A stretch of DNA of 9,371 nucleotides from a bacterium (lineage in GTDB: Bacteria; Vulcanimicrobiota; Xenobia; RGZZ01). Under the pieces are notes generated by a model. The model saw nothing but the letters and a program-made list of their open reading frames with translations, made no database searches and was not told the origin of the DNA. The DNA is taken from contig JAJXVI010000051.1 in assembly GCA_021782195.1 (NCBI GenBank), forward strand, positions 1-9,371, in the 5' to 3' direction. Positions 1 to 6,766 of the stretch are shown here, piece by piece (position 1 is the stretch's first letter; each line of letters starts with the position of its first letter). Position numbers and translations under genes: made by a program.

Positions 1-1
1 A

Positions 2-1708
2 CTGGTGTGGATCAGCGGCGCCAACGTGGCGGAGTGCGCGCCCATCACCACCTCGTACGTGTGGCAGGCACGGGAGCACGGGGCGCGGATCATCGTCGTG
101 GACCCGCGCTTGACGCCAATTGCCCGCACCGCCGACCTCTTTCTGCCCATCAAGCCGGGGCGTGACGTGGTGCTCTTCAATGGCATCCTCCACCTGATGA
201 TCGAGAATGACTGGATAGACCACACATTCATCGAGCACCACACCCTCCACTTCGAAGACGTTGCGCGACACGTTGCGGAATGGACGCCTGCCCGCACCGC
301 CCAGGTCACGGGTCTGACGGAGAAGGCCGTACGCAAAGCGGCTGAATGGTGGGGAGAAGCCCGCACCAGCTTCCTCCTGCACGCTCGTGGCATCGAACAT
401 TCCACCCACGGCGTGCAGAACGTGCTGGGAGCCATCAACATGGTGCTGGCAAGCGGTCGCATCGGTCGACCCGGATGCGGCTATTCCACTATCACCGGCC
501 AGGCGAATGGCCAGGGCGGACGCGAGCACGGCCAGAAATGCGACCAGTTGCCAGGCCTGCGTGAACTCGGCAATCCGGAACACCGCGCATACGTGGCCGG
601 CGTGTGGGGGATCGGTCCCGAGGATCTTCCTACGCCCGGCGCAGATGCCTATGAACTGATGCGACGCATCCACCGCGGCGAGGTCAAGGGGTTGCTCACC
701 ATCAGCTTCAATCCCCTGGTCTCCCTTCCGGACGCAGGATTTGTAGCGGCCGCGCTCGACCGCCTGGAGTTCTACGTGGCCATCGACTTCTTCTTGAGCG
801 AGACGGCCCGCCACGCCGACATCGTGCTGCCAGGTTCACTGCAGGAGGAAGACGAGGGAACCATCACCCAGGTCGAGGGGCGGGTCATCAAGATCAATCC
901 TGCCGTCGACCCACCGGGGGACGCCCGCCAGGACTGGCGCATCATCCAGGATGTCGCCGCCGCACTCGGACGAGAGCGCGGCTTCACGTTTCGTCATCCG
1001 CGCGAGATCTTCGAGGAATTGCGCGCGGCCTCGAAGGGAGGAATTGCCGACTACTCGGGCATCACCTGGGAGAAGATTGAGCGCCAGCAAGGGGTCTTCT
1101 GGCCCTGTCCCGCCAACGAACATCCCGGAACCCCACGCCTTTTCGAACCGGGCCAGAAAAATCCGAACGGCACGGGCCCTTTCTACCATCCGGATGGACG
1201 CGCCCGGTTCAACGTCGCAACCTACACGCCTCCCGCTGAAGAGGTCGACACGGACTATCCGCTCATTCTGACCACCGGTCGCGTGGTGAGCCAGTATCTT
1301 TCCGGCACGCAGACACGACGCATCGGTCCGCTCCTGGACCAGTATCCGGAGCCTCGACTCGAGCTTCATCCGCGTCTCGCTGAGAAGCTCGGCCTCTCCG
1401 ACGGTGACTGGGCGACCGTACAATCGCGACGAGGGCAGATCACGATAAGGGCCTCCGTGGTCGCCACGATTCGACCGGACACGGTGTTCGTCCCCTACCA
1501 CTGGGCCGGTCGAAACAGTATCAACCGCCTGACCATTTCCGCCCAGGATCCGCTCTCGAAAATTCCCGAGTTCAAGTACTGCGCAGTTCGGGTCAGTCGG
1601 GGAAGTCCGCCCGGCGATGACGATGACGTGGAGGTGCGTGATCCCGGCAGCAACAAATCGTCGAATCCGGCCGTCGGCGCCACCTCCGCGCCCCAGGAGC
1701 CGATATGA
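2..1708 (+). CDS. Molybdopterin oxidoreductase, catalytic subunit (nitrate reductase / formate dehydrogenase-like), 5' truncated
   Basis: This is the C-terminal part of a DMSO-reductase-superfamily enzyme that binds a bis-MGD molybdenum cofactor. The frame is open to the window edge. The N-terminal [4Fe-4S] cysteines and the catalytic Cys/Sec lie outside the window, so about 180 residues are probably missing. Counting from the GTG at 5, I see the cofactor-binding stretch ISGANVAEC near residues 3-11, [20 protein letters not shown] at 164-183 (typical of the NasA/NarB and FDH branch), [13 protein letters not shown] at 265-277, and the C-terminal Mo-dinucleotide-binding domain from [17 protein letters not shown] (423-439) to about 530. 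A polar tail with four consecutive Asp follows. The stop overlaps the next start as ATGA, and four partner genes follow. The NarK-family neighbour makes nitrate the likeliest substrate. Formate dehydrogenase remains possible. Family is certain; substrate is inferred. Confidence 0.93.
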   Translation: MVWISGANVAECAPITTSYVWQAREHGARIIVVDPRLTPIARTADLFLPIKPGRDVVLFNGILHLMIENDWIDHTFIEHHTLHFEDVARHVAEWTPARTAQVTGLTEKAVRKAAEWWGEARTSFLLHARGIEHSTHGVQNVLGAINMVLASGRIGRPGCGYSTITGQANGQGGREHGQKCDQLPGLRELGNPEHRAYVAGVWGIGPEDLPTPGADAYELMRRIHRGEVKGLLTISFNPLVSLPDAGFVAAALDRLEFYVAIDFFLSETARHADIVLPGSLQEEDEGTITQVEGRVIKINPAVDPPGDARQDWRIIQDVAAALGRERGFTFRHPREIFEELRAASKGGIADYSGITWEKIERQQGVFWPCPANEHPGTPRLFEPGQKNPNGTGPFYHPDGRARFNVATYTPPAEEVDTDYPLILTTGRVVSQYLSGTQTRRIGPLLDQYPEPRLELHPRLAEKLGLSDGDWATVQSRRGQITIRASVVATIRPDTVFVPYHWAGRNSINRLTISAQDPLSKIPEFKYCAVRVSRGSPPGDDDDVEVRDPGSNKSSNPAVGATSAPQEPI

Positions 1709-2358
1709 GCGCGCCTGGAGTTCCTCCCGGCAAGTTTGGCCCCGACGCCGGTTTCTATCTCGATCCGGCCCGGTGCATCGGTTGCCAGTCGTGCGTCCAG
1801 GCGTGCTCGGAGTGCGATTCCCATCGCGGTGTGTCGATGATCCATCTGGAGTATGTCGACCGAGCCCGATCGGTCCAGACAGCGCCGGTGGTCTGCATGC
1901 ACTGCGAATCACCAACCTGCGCCGAGGTCTGTCCGGCCGACGCCATCAAGAAGACTTCGCTGGGTGTGGTGCTTTCCGCGCGCAAGCCTCGTTGTATCGC
2001 ATGCAACAACTGCGTGCTGGCGTGCCCCTTCGGAGTACCCAAGATGAACAGCGGACTGAAGCTGATGATGAAGTGCGACATGTGTTACGACCGCACTTCA
2101 GTCGGGCTCAAACCCATGTGTGCAAGCGTCTGCCCCAGTCAGGCGCTCTTCTTTGGGACACGTGCCGAAGTGGAGGCCGCTCGGCCCCGCTCGATCGCCG
2201 TGAACAGATTCCGCTTCGGCTCCCAGGAGATCACCACGAAAGTACACATGATGGTCGGACGCGCCGCACCGGGCAGCACGCTTGACGTGACTGCGGCGCT
2301 CGACGAGACCAGCTATGGCCCGGACCTGCTGGAAAACATGTACGAGGAGGAACCATGA
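1705..2358 (+). CDS. Four-cluster [4Fe-4S] ferredoxin electron-transfer subunit (DmsB/NrfC/PsrB type)
   Basis: This 217-residue protein should carry electrons to or from the molybdenum subunit. Sixteen cysteines fall into the four groups of this family: C24-C27-C30-C34, C64-C67-C72-C76, C97-C100-C103-C107 and C124-C127-C139-C143. That predicts four [4Fe-4S] clusters. The motifs [25 protein letters not shown] and [12 protein letters not shown] are plainly visible. C37 is a seventeenth, unassigned cysteine. No signal peptide or membrane helix is seen, so it is soluble and must follow the location of its partner. The start is fixed by the ATGA overlap with the upstream gene, and the stop overlaps the Rieske start in the same way, which suggests stoichiometric coupled translation. 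Confidence 0.95.
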   Translation: MSAPGVPPGKFGPDAGFYLDPARCIGCQSCVQACSECDSHRGVSMIHLEYVDRARSVQTAPVVCMHCESPTCAEVCPADAIKKTSLGVVLSARKPRCIACNNCVLACPFGVPKMNSGLKLMMKCDMCYDRTSVGLKPMCASVCPSQALFFGTRAEVEAARPRSIAVNRFRFGSQEITTKVHMMVGRAAPGSTLDVTAALDETSYGPDLLENMYEEEP

Positions 2359-2882
2359 GCTCAAGCACTCCGGATGGCCGCCCAGCGGAAGTTCAACCCC
2401 TGTGGCGCCGCGACTTTCCAATCGACCTGGATCAGGAACAGTACGTGACGCGGCGCGACTTCACAAAATTCATGGTGCTTACCAGCCTGGCCTTCGTGGT
2501 CGGACAATTCAGCATCGCCCTGCAAAGCGCGATAGGATCTCCGCCGGCTTCTCAGCAGGTCCGTCAGATCGGTCATCTGGACAAGATCGCGGTAGGCGGA
2601 GCCATATCGTTCCACTACCCGGGCGAGAACGATCCCTGCCTGCTGCTTCGCCCGGACGAACACACCCTGGTCGCGTACAGCCAGAAATGCACGCACCTGT
2701 CGTGCGCGGTGGTACCGCAGATGGCACGGAAGCGACTCTACTGCCCGTGTCACGAGGGCAGTTTCGACGTGAGCAGCGGCCGTCCCGTGGCTGGTCCGCC
2801 CCGCCGCCCGCTGCCCCGCATCAGACTGGAGGTACGCGATGGGGCCATCTTCGCGACGGGCGTGGAGAAGAGCCTTGCCTGA
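2355..2882 (+). CDS. Tat-type, membrane-anchored Rieske [2Fe-2S] protein
   Basis: This 175-residue Rieske protein has cluster ligands C112/H114 (CTHLSC) and C130/H133 (CPCHEGSF), followed by the proline loop GPPRRPLP (147-154). The extra cysteines C117 and C132 match the disulphide pair of cytochrome bc1/b6f-type, usually high-potential, Rieske proteins. The N-terminus carries a near-perfect twin-arginine motif, TRRDFTKF (32-39), and then one hydrophobic segment (about 40-57). This suggests Tat insertion as an uncleaved anchor with the cluster domain outside the cytoplasmic membrane. A strong ribosome site, GAGGAGG, lies at 2344-2350, and the start overlaps the ferredoxin stop. It probably passes electrons between the quinone pool or a periplasmic carrier and the ferredoxin/Mo subunits. 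Family is certain; the electron route is inferred. Confidence 0.95.
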   Translation: MSSSTPDGRPAEVQPLWRRDFPIDLDQEQYVTRRDFTKFMVLTSLAFVVGQFSIALQSAIGSPPASQQVRQIGHLDKIAVGGAISFHYPGENDPCLLLRPDEHTLVAYSQKCTHLSCAVVPQMARKRLYCPCHEGSFDVSSGRPVAGPPRRPLPRIRLEVRDGAIFATGVEKSLA

Positions 2883-3249
2883 CACCCGTGACATCGTCTG
2901 GACACCGACACCTGGACCGGCATCGTTTGGAGCCGAACCCTCTCCTCCGAGCGAAGTGGCCTCGGTGAGCGGCAGAACCCCTCCCGGCCACGCCCCGAAG
3001 CGAACGGGAAAGGGAGCAGGAGGTCCCCACCCGATCTCCGCGGCACAACGCCACACGATTGCAAGTGGCATCCTCTGCATCGTGTTGCTCATCGTGATCC
3101 TGCAGCTCTGGTTGCTGACAGCCACCGTGAACGCGTGGCTCGGCGGTGATACGAGCGTCATCATCCCCGCGGCCTTCTCGAGCCTGTTCTGCCTGGGGCT
3201 GAATTGCGGACTGCTGGCCTATCTGCTTCGCCTCGAGGCCCAAGAATGA
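2875..3249 (+). CDS. Small two-helix membrane protein of the nitrate reductase/Rieske operon (DUF6755-like)
   Basis: This protein has about 124 residues, with a low-complexity, proline-rich N-terminal half. Two hydrophobic helices follow, one around TIASGILCIVLLIVILQLW and one around SVIIPAAFSSLFCLGLNCG. They are joined by a short loop containing the NAWLGGD stretch. I chose the TTG at 2875 because GGAG at 2864-2867 sits 7 bases upstream and the start overlaps the Rieske stop by 8 bases. An ATG at 2839 in the same frame would add 12 residues. The two-helix part resembles small proteins I associate with Rieske-containing Mo-enzyme operons (DUF6755), but I recall this only from memory. It may anchor the complex or help with quinol access. 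No catalytic or haem-ligand pattern is evident. Start choice is uncertain; the gene itself is likely real. Confidence 0.78.
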   Translation: MPDTRDIVWTPTPGPASFGAEPSPPSEVASVSGRTPPGHAPKRTGKGAGGPHPISAAQRHTIASGILCIVLLIVILQLWLLTATVNAWLGGDTSVIIPAAFSSLFCLGLNCGLLAYLLRLEAQE

Positions 3250-3306
3250 CAAGGGACGGGGCGGAAGCCCTCCTGGCCCGCCACCTGCACGGGTTCCCCC
3301 GGCTGC

Positions 3307-3340
3307 GTCAGACCTGGGGCGACTGACGCCCCCCCCTGAC
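3307..3340 (+). promoter_or_regulatory. Two-tier hairpin in the leader of the nitrate transporter gene
   Basis: In the 114-base gap before the transporter, GTCAG (3307-3311) pairs with CTGAC (3336-3340). Inside it, GGGGCG (3316-3321) pairs with CGCCCC (3327-3332) around a five-base loop, ACTGA. The structure ends 13 bases before the AAGGA ribosome site at 3353-3357. There is no U-run, so it is not a plain intrinsic terminator. It could be a leader element affecting transporter expression or an mRNA-processing stem. Nitrate-assimilation leaders are known targets of NasR/NasT-type antiterminators, but the loop is one base short of the ANTAR hexaloop. Function is unproven. Confidence 0.4.
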
Positions 3341-3363
3341 GTGGCCTTAGAAAAGGAATTGAC

Positions 3364-4545
3364 ATGAATTCACGCCTCGCCCTGACTCTCTCAACGCTGG
3401 CCTTTGCCATCTCGTTTGCGGTGTGGGGAATGATCTCCCCCATGGCAAAGACGTTCCAGGGAACGCTCCACCTCACCGAAACCCAGACCTGGCTGCTGAT
3501 TGCAGTACCCGTCCTCCTGGGATCCATCGGTCGACTACCGGTCGGAATGGCCACCGATCGATTCGGAGGACGAATTGTCTTCTCGGCTCTCATGCTGTTC
3601 GTGGCATTTTCCGCAGTCATGCTGAGTTTCTCCAGATCCTATGAGTCGATGCTGATATGGGCACTCCTCGTGGGAATCGCGGGCGCATCGTTTGCAGTGG
3701 GCGTCGCCTTCACTTCTCCGTGGTTTCCTCGTAAACAGCAGGGACTGGCCCTGGGGGTCTATGGCGTAGGAAATATCGGACAGAGCGTGGCCCTGTTCGG
3801 AGTACCGGTCCTCTCAGGAATGTTCGGATGGCAGGTCACGTTCAGGATCTTCGCGGCCGTTGCAGCGGTGTGGGGCGTGCTCTTCCTGGTCGTGGCTCGA
3901 GACGCTCACGGAAGAGCCACCCCGAAGTCTCTCGGCGAAATGATCGAGGTTCTCGCACGCAATCGCATATCGTGGCTGCTTTCTCTCTTCTATTTTGTCA
4001 CTTTCGGCGGCTTTGTCGCCCTCTCAATCGGTCTCCCAACCATCCTGGTGGACCTTTTCGGGCTTACGGCCCGTGACGCGGGCCTGCGGGTGGCCGGATT
4101 CGTCGTGGTGGCCACCACCTTGCGCCCCGTCGGCGGATGGGCCAGTGACCGCTGGGGAGGTGCCACCATACTCGGCCTGGTGTTCGGGGCTGCTGCTCTT
4201 CTCTCCATCGACCTGACAAGCACGTCGATCGTGCCCTTCACCATCGGCGCCCTGGGCGTGGCCGCCGTCATCGGGTTGGGCAACGGCGCTGTCTTCAAGC
4301 TGGTGGCCCAGTACTTTCCCGACGACACCGGCACCGTCACCGGCCTGGTCGGCGCCACGGGCGGACTCGGGGGATTCTTTCCCCCGCTGGTTCTCGGCGT
4401 AATCAAGTCGAGAACCGGGGAATACGCGCCCGGCTTCATGCTCCTGACGCTGTTCTGCGTCGCGTGCCTGGGTCTCAACTGGTGGTTCCTCCTGCGTCGG
4501 CGCGACGTCAGCGCCACTGCAACGGCAGGGAGGGTCGACTCGTGA
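3364..4545 (+). CDS. narK: Nitrate/nitrite transporter, MFS superfamily, NarK/NasA family
   Basis: This 393-residue, roughly 12-helix inner-membrane carrier should import nitrate (proton symport) or exchange nitrate for nitrite. The MFS signature GRLPVGMATDRFGGR lies at 56-70. The two nitrate-family motifs are present as GVGNIGQSVALF (134-145) and GNGAVFKLVAQYFP (306-319) followed by GATGGLGGFFPPL (330-342). R57 and R254 (TLRPVGGW) match in context the paired substrate-binding arginines of E. coli NarK (R89 and R305). Length is normal for the NasA/NarK1 type without a fused second unit. The start is supported by AAGGA at 3353-3357, six bases before ATG. It follows the reductase genes on the same strand and supports nitrate as the pathway substrate. 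Direction of transport and the subclass cannot be decided here. Confidence 0.93.
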   Translation: MNSRLALTLSTLAFAISFAVWGMISPMAKTFQGTLHLTETQTWLLIAVPVLLGSIGRLPVGMATDRFGGRIVFSALMLFVAFSAVMLSFSRSYESMLIWALLVGIAGASFAVGVAFTSPWFPRKQQGLALGVYGVGNIGQSVALFGVPVLSGMFGWQVTFRIFAAVAAVWGVLFLVVARDAHGRATPKSLGEMIEVLARNRISWLLSLFYFVTFGGFVALSIGLPTILVDLFGLTARDAGLRVAGFVVVATTLRPVGGWASDRWGGATILGLVFGAAALLSIDLTSTSIVPFTIGALGVAAVIGLGNGAVFKLVAQYFPDDTGTVTGLVGATGGLGGFFPPLVLGVIKSRTGEYAPGFMLLTLFCVACLGLNWWFLLRRRDVSATATAGRVDS

Positions 4546-4598
4546 GCGGTGCCCGGATGCAGCGCTGTCGCGTGTAAACCTGACGCTGCTTCGCTCAC
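4542..4598 (+). terminator. Nested stem-loop over the transporter stop codon, possible 3' end structure
   Basis: GTGAGCG (4542-4548, containing the TGA stop) is complementary to CGCTCAC (4592-4598). Inside it, GCAGCG (4559-4564) pairs with CGCTGC (4584-4589). The two nested stems lie exactly at the end of the transporter gene, where a 3'-end structure is expected. No T-tract follows, so this is not a classical rho-independent terminator. It may stabilise the mRNA 3' end or be a GC-rich chance pairing. Confidence 0.35.
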
Positions 4599-4745
4599 CC
4601 CGAAGGTGGCGGATCGCAGAAACGACGTACAAGCAAGAACGGATATGCGTCAACAGTGCCTGAGCCCGGCGCGGCTACCCTGGACCTGAGCGCCGCGTTT
4701 CTGCTGATGCTGGCTCTGCCTCCCCGGCCCCAACGCATCGGATGA
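4584..4745 (+). pseudogene. Orphan PEP-CTERM-like C-terminal tail, probable gene remnant
   Basis: A short open frame, bounded upstream by a TGA at 4581-4583 and ending with TGA at 4743-4745, finishes with VPEPGAATLDL (from 4656). A hydrophobic run (SAAFLLMLAL) and a weakly basic end (PPRPQRIG) follow. This order of VPEPG, one helix and terminal arginines is the hallmark of PEP-CTERM tails processed by exosortase. No signal peptide, start codon with ribosome site, or mature domain precedes it. The upstream residues are a polar stretch (EGGGSQKRRTSKNG). I read it as the decayed end of a PEP-CTERM gene, possibly deleted when neighbouring genes arrived. Chance resemblance is possible because the tail is short. 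Confidence 0.4.
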
Positions 4746-4754
4746 GTGTCGCCA

Positions 4755-4788
4755 CCGTGAGAGAGCGCGCTTTGACGTACTCTCACGG
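4755..4788. repeat. Perfect 9-bp inverted repeat
   Basis: CCGTGAGAG (4755-4763) and CTCTCACGG (4780-4788) form a perfect 9-bp inverted repeat around a 16-base loop. It sits just after the PEP-CTERM-like remnant in a non-coding gap between converging genes. It has no T-run on either side. It could be a bidirectional 3' structure or a protein-binding site. Confidence 0.5.
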
Positions 4789-4956
4789 CCGGCGTTCGTG
4801 TCGAAGCACGGCCCCGTGGGACAGGTCTCGACAGGGGCGCGGACAGCGGCCACCTCGTAGTCCGCACCGCGATATCCTTTCCCAGAAGGTCGCGTCCAGG
4901 CGCTCCCGAGAGCGGGAAAAGGAATTCTGGACCGGCGTTCAAGACATTTCGCGGAT

Positions 4957-6567
4957 TCAGCGGATCTTCAGATCATACTCGAGCATCCATGCGGAAGCCG
5001 AGGACCCTCCAAAATTCGTCTTGACCACCGGCCCGCCGGAGGCGACTCCGTAGTAGAGCCCCAGGGAACTGTCCCGGTCCAGATGCTGATCGACTTCAAT
5101 GTCGTAGACCGTCGCCAGCCCGCGGTGACCACCCGAAGGCCGGCCCGTATAGCCGAAAGTCCCGCTGGCCTGGGTCGCACCTGCGCCCGAGTACCACAGG
5201 TCGTTGGGGCTGTCGAGACTCAGGCCGTGAACTTCGAGACGGACGGCTGTCTTCGGCGTGGGTTTGAGCTGCAGCGACGCAAACACGTCGTCCAGATTTG
5301 CCATGGTGTAGAAGGGAAAACGGCAGAACTGGCGAGCCGTGGGCAGCGGGGCGAAGAAGGTGCCGTGTGTGCCATCGGAGGGGTTCCCGTCACCACTGTA
5401 CGCCGAATAGCCCACCCGCAGCCATGGCTCGGGCGCCTCGTGCGAGAAATGGTAACCCAGCTCGACGTCATACGCGTTGGCGTCCTGCGTGAGATTGCCC
5501 CATTTTCCACTCTGGTGGGCAAACCACACCAGGCCGTCGCCGTTGCGACCGAGCTTCGTGATGAAGTGAAAGCCATACGTATCGATTCCAATGCCGCCCT
5601 GGCCGTAAACGGTTCCACGAAGTTTCACGGGACGATTGTCCACGATCTGGACGGGGCGCGAATCGTCATAATGAACCCAGAAGACCTCGCCTTCGGAATC
5701 GGGCAAGCGCGGCGATCGCTTGAATGTCCAGGAAACCTCGCTGGTCAGGATCTGGCTCAATTCGGTGCCAAAGTGAGGTTCGAAGCCACCCTGGGTCGGG
5801 TGCGCGACAAATCCGGTGAAGTGGTCAGTGGAACTGTCGACGTCCAGGCGCAACCCATCGAAGGAACGGCCGAAGTCGCTGTAGCCGAACGGTCCGATGA
5901 GGCGCTCCTTCAAACGCTGGTTCTTCAGGGCATCCAGCGTCTTGTCGCCGGTGCTCACCTCGCCCTCCGACGAGTAGTCGAAGCGCCCCACCTGAACCTG
6001 AGCTGACTTCGGGTCCCCAATTTTCAAGAAACCCTGGCGAAGGCCGGCGCTGTTGACGCTCGACCGCAACGCATACGCGTCGTAGGTGGCACCAACTCCA
6101 AGCTGTCCGACCGGGAGCGGGCCGATGGCGTCGGTCGGCAGTCCGAGCATCTGCGTGTCCTGAAACTCCGCCAGTCCCGCCACGTCGTGCGCTCGGTAGT
6201 GCAACCGAAAGCGGGCACGGTTGCCTGCAAAGGTGTAGGTGCTCTCTCGCCGGACACGGGGAGAGAAGAAATGCCACCCCTGCGTGAGAACGCGCAGGTC
6301 CCCGTCAACCCACCACGATGCCCTCTTCGTCCTCGGTTTCTGGAACGAGGAGGGGGAAGGCGTGGCATGCGCTGGAGACGCGGAGGCTTCGTGTCGCCTG
6401 GCGACCGCGGCGGCGGGTCGCGAGGCCCGTGGGGATAGCGATCCGGGTTCACCGGCCCCGGGGCGTCCCCACGCGGGGCCGGCCACAAACAAAAGTGCAA
6501 ACAGGATACCCGTCGTGGATCTCCACGGAACCCTCATGCGATACGTTCGGCTCTCGGAATATTTCAT
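4957..6567 (-). CDS. Outer-membrane beta-barrel protein, alginate-export/porin-like
   Basis: The product is about 536 residues. It has an N-terminal signal peptide (hydrophobic GILFALLFVAG then PAWG), a Pro/Ala/Ser-rich linker, and then a long run of alternating strands rich in Gly, Tyr, Trp and Asp, ending in EYDLKIR as barrel C-termini do. Stretches such as FRLHYRAHDVAGLAEFQDTQ, LRQGFLKIGD, VQVGRFDYSSEGE and GFSDFGRSF-like GYSDFGRSFDGLRLD resemble the alginate-export barrel family. Members are often general pores, not alginate exporters. I placed the start at the ATG 6567-6565 because AGAGG lies about 10 bases upstream and the predicted promoter start (about 6605) rules out the longer frame from 6639. 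ATG 6537-6535 is an alternative. The FNR-type box upstream suggests use under low oxygen or nitrogen-oxide exposure, perhaps for nitrate or nitrite passage (inference). Confidence 0.82.
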   Translation of the reverse strand: MKYSESRTYRMRVPWRSTTGILFALLFVAGPAWGRPGAGEPGSLSPRASRPAAAVARRHEASASPAHATPSPSSFQKPRTKRASWWVDGDLRVLTQGWHFFSPRVRRESTYTFAGNRARFRLHYRAHDVAGLAEFQDTQMLGLPTDAIGPLPVGQLGVGATYDAYALRSSVNSAGLRQGFLKIGDPKSAQVQVGRFDYSSEGEVSTGDKTLDALKNQRLKERLIGPFGYSDFGRSFDGLRLDVDSSTDHFTGFVAHPTQGGFEPHFGTELSQILTSEVSWTFKRSPRLPDSEGEVFWVHYDDSRPVQIVDNRPVKLRGTVYGQGGIGIDTYGFHFITKLGRNGDGLVWFAHQSGKWGNLTQDANAYDVELGYHFSHEAPEPWLRVGYSAYSGDGNPSDGTHGTFFAPLPTARQFCRFPFYTMANLDDVFASLQLKPTPKTAVRLEVHGLSLDSPNDLWYSGAGATQASGTFGYTGRPSGGHRGLATVYDIEVDQHLDRDSSLGLYYGVASGGPVVKTNFGGSSASAWMLEYDLKIR

Positions 6568-6604
6568 CAACCCGGTACCTCTCGTGCAAACGCAATTCGA
6601 GCTA

Positions 6605-6652
6605 TCATGGAAGTCTAGCAGATCCGTGACGTGCATCATTGATTCAGATCAA
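6605..6652 (-). promoter_or_regulatory. FNR/CRP-family box with class II promoter spacing, reading toward the outer-membrane barrel gene
   Basis: TTGATTCAGATCAA (6639-6652) is a perfect match to the FNR consensus TTGAT-N4-ATCAA, shared by FNR, ANR, DNR and NNR-type regulators. On the minus strand TAGACT (6617-6612) is a 4-of-6 match to TATAAT and lies 21 bases from the box. A start near 6605 would put the box centre at about -41, the class II activator position. The implied 5' leader of about 38 bases then reaches the ATG at 6567. On the plus strand no comparable -10 is found at this spacing. Confidence 0.7.
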
Positions 6653-6661
6653 GCGTCAACC

Positions 6662-6704
6662 ACCGGGCGCACCCCGGTCGTGTCTGCTCCTCGCGCAGAC
6701 ACGA
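6662..6704. repeat. Two adjacent perfect inverted repeats between divergent genes
   Basis: ACCGGG (6662-6667) pairs with CCCGGT (6673-6678) around CGCAC. Immediately after, CGTGTCTGC (6679-6687) pairs with GCAGACACG (6695-6703) around a seven-base loop; an outer T6678-A6704 pair could add one base pair. The pair starts 10 bases from the FNR-type box, in the leader or promoter region of the divergent genes. Neither has a T-tail. They may be an operator, a leader RNA structure, or an insulating terminator-like element. Confidence 0.5.
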
Positions 6705-6766
6705 GGCAATCGCCACCAGACCTGCCACGCTGACACCCCCGCCAGCCGTAGGCCTGCCTCATGGTC

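Larger units (their letters stand above)
4546..4956. other. 411-base gap without an intact gene
   Basis: This gap separates the transporter (plus) from the converging stop of the outer-membrane barrel gene (minus). Open frames on either strand have arginine/proline/serine-rich translations, lack good ribosome sites and match nothing I recognise. The contents I can support are the end of the stem-loop at 4592-4598, a short frame ending in a PEP-CTERM-like tail (4584-4745), and a 9-bp inverted repeat (4755-4788). A smaller inverted repeat, CGCTC-CCGA-GAGCG, lies at 4901-4914. No T-rich terminator is visible for either converging gene. Confidence 0.6.

Noticed and set aside
880..905. FNR half-site-like ATCAAGATCAAT in the Mo subunit gene
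   Set aside because: The second half does not match the inverted TTGAT arm and it lies deep inside a conserved coding region.
836..1915. 359-codon open frame on the minus strand
   Set aside because: It lies opposite the Mo subunit and ferredoxin genes, whose conserved motifs are unmistakable. Its translation is arginine/glycine-rich and shows no family features, so it is a shadow of GC-rich coding sequence.
2361..3164. 267-codon open frame on the minus strand
   Set aside because: It covers the Rieske gene and its neighbour in antisense, with no family resemblance and no ribosome site.
5083..6006. 307-codon open frame on the plus strand
   Set aside because: It is antisense to the outer-membrane barrel gene. 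It has no ribosome site or recognisable domain, and the minus-strand frame carries the signal peptide, barrel pattern and promoter.
4957..6639. Longest form of the barrel gene, starting at the ATG at 6639
   Set aside because: The extra 24 residues are not signal-peptide-like, the first codons overlap the FNR-type box, and the predicted transcription start lies downstream of that ATG.
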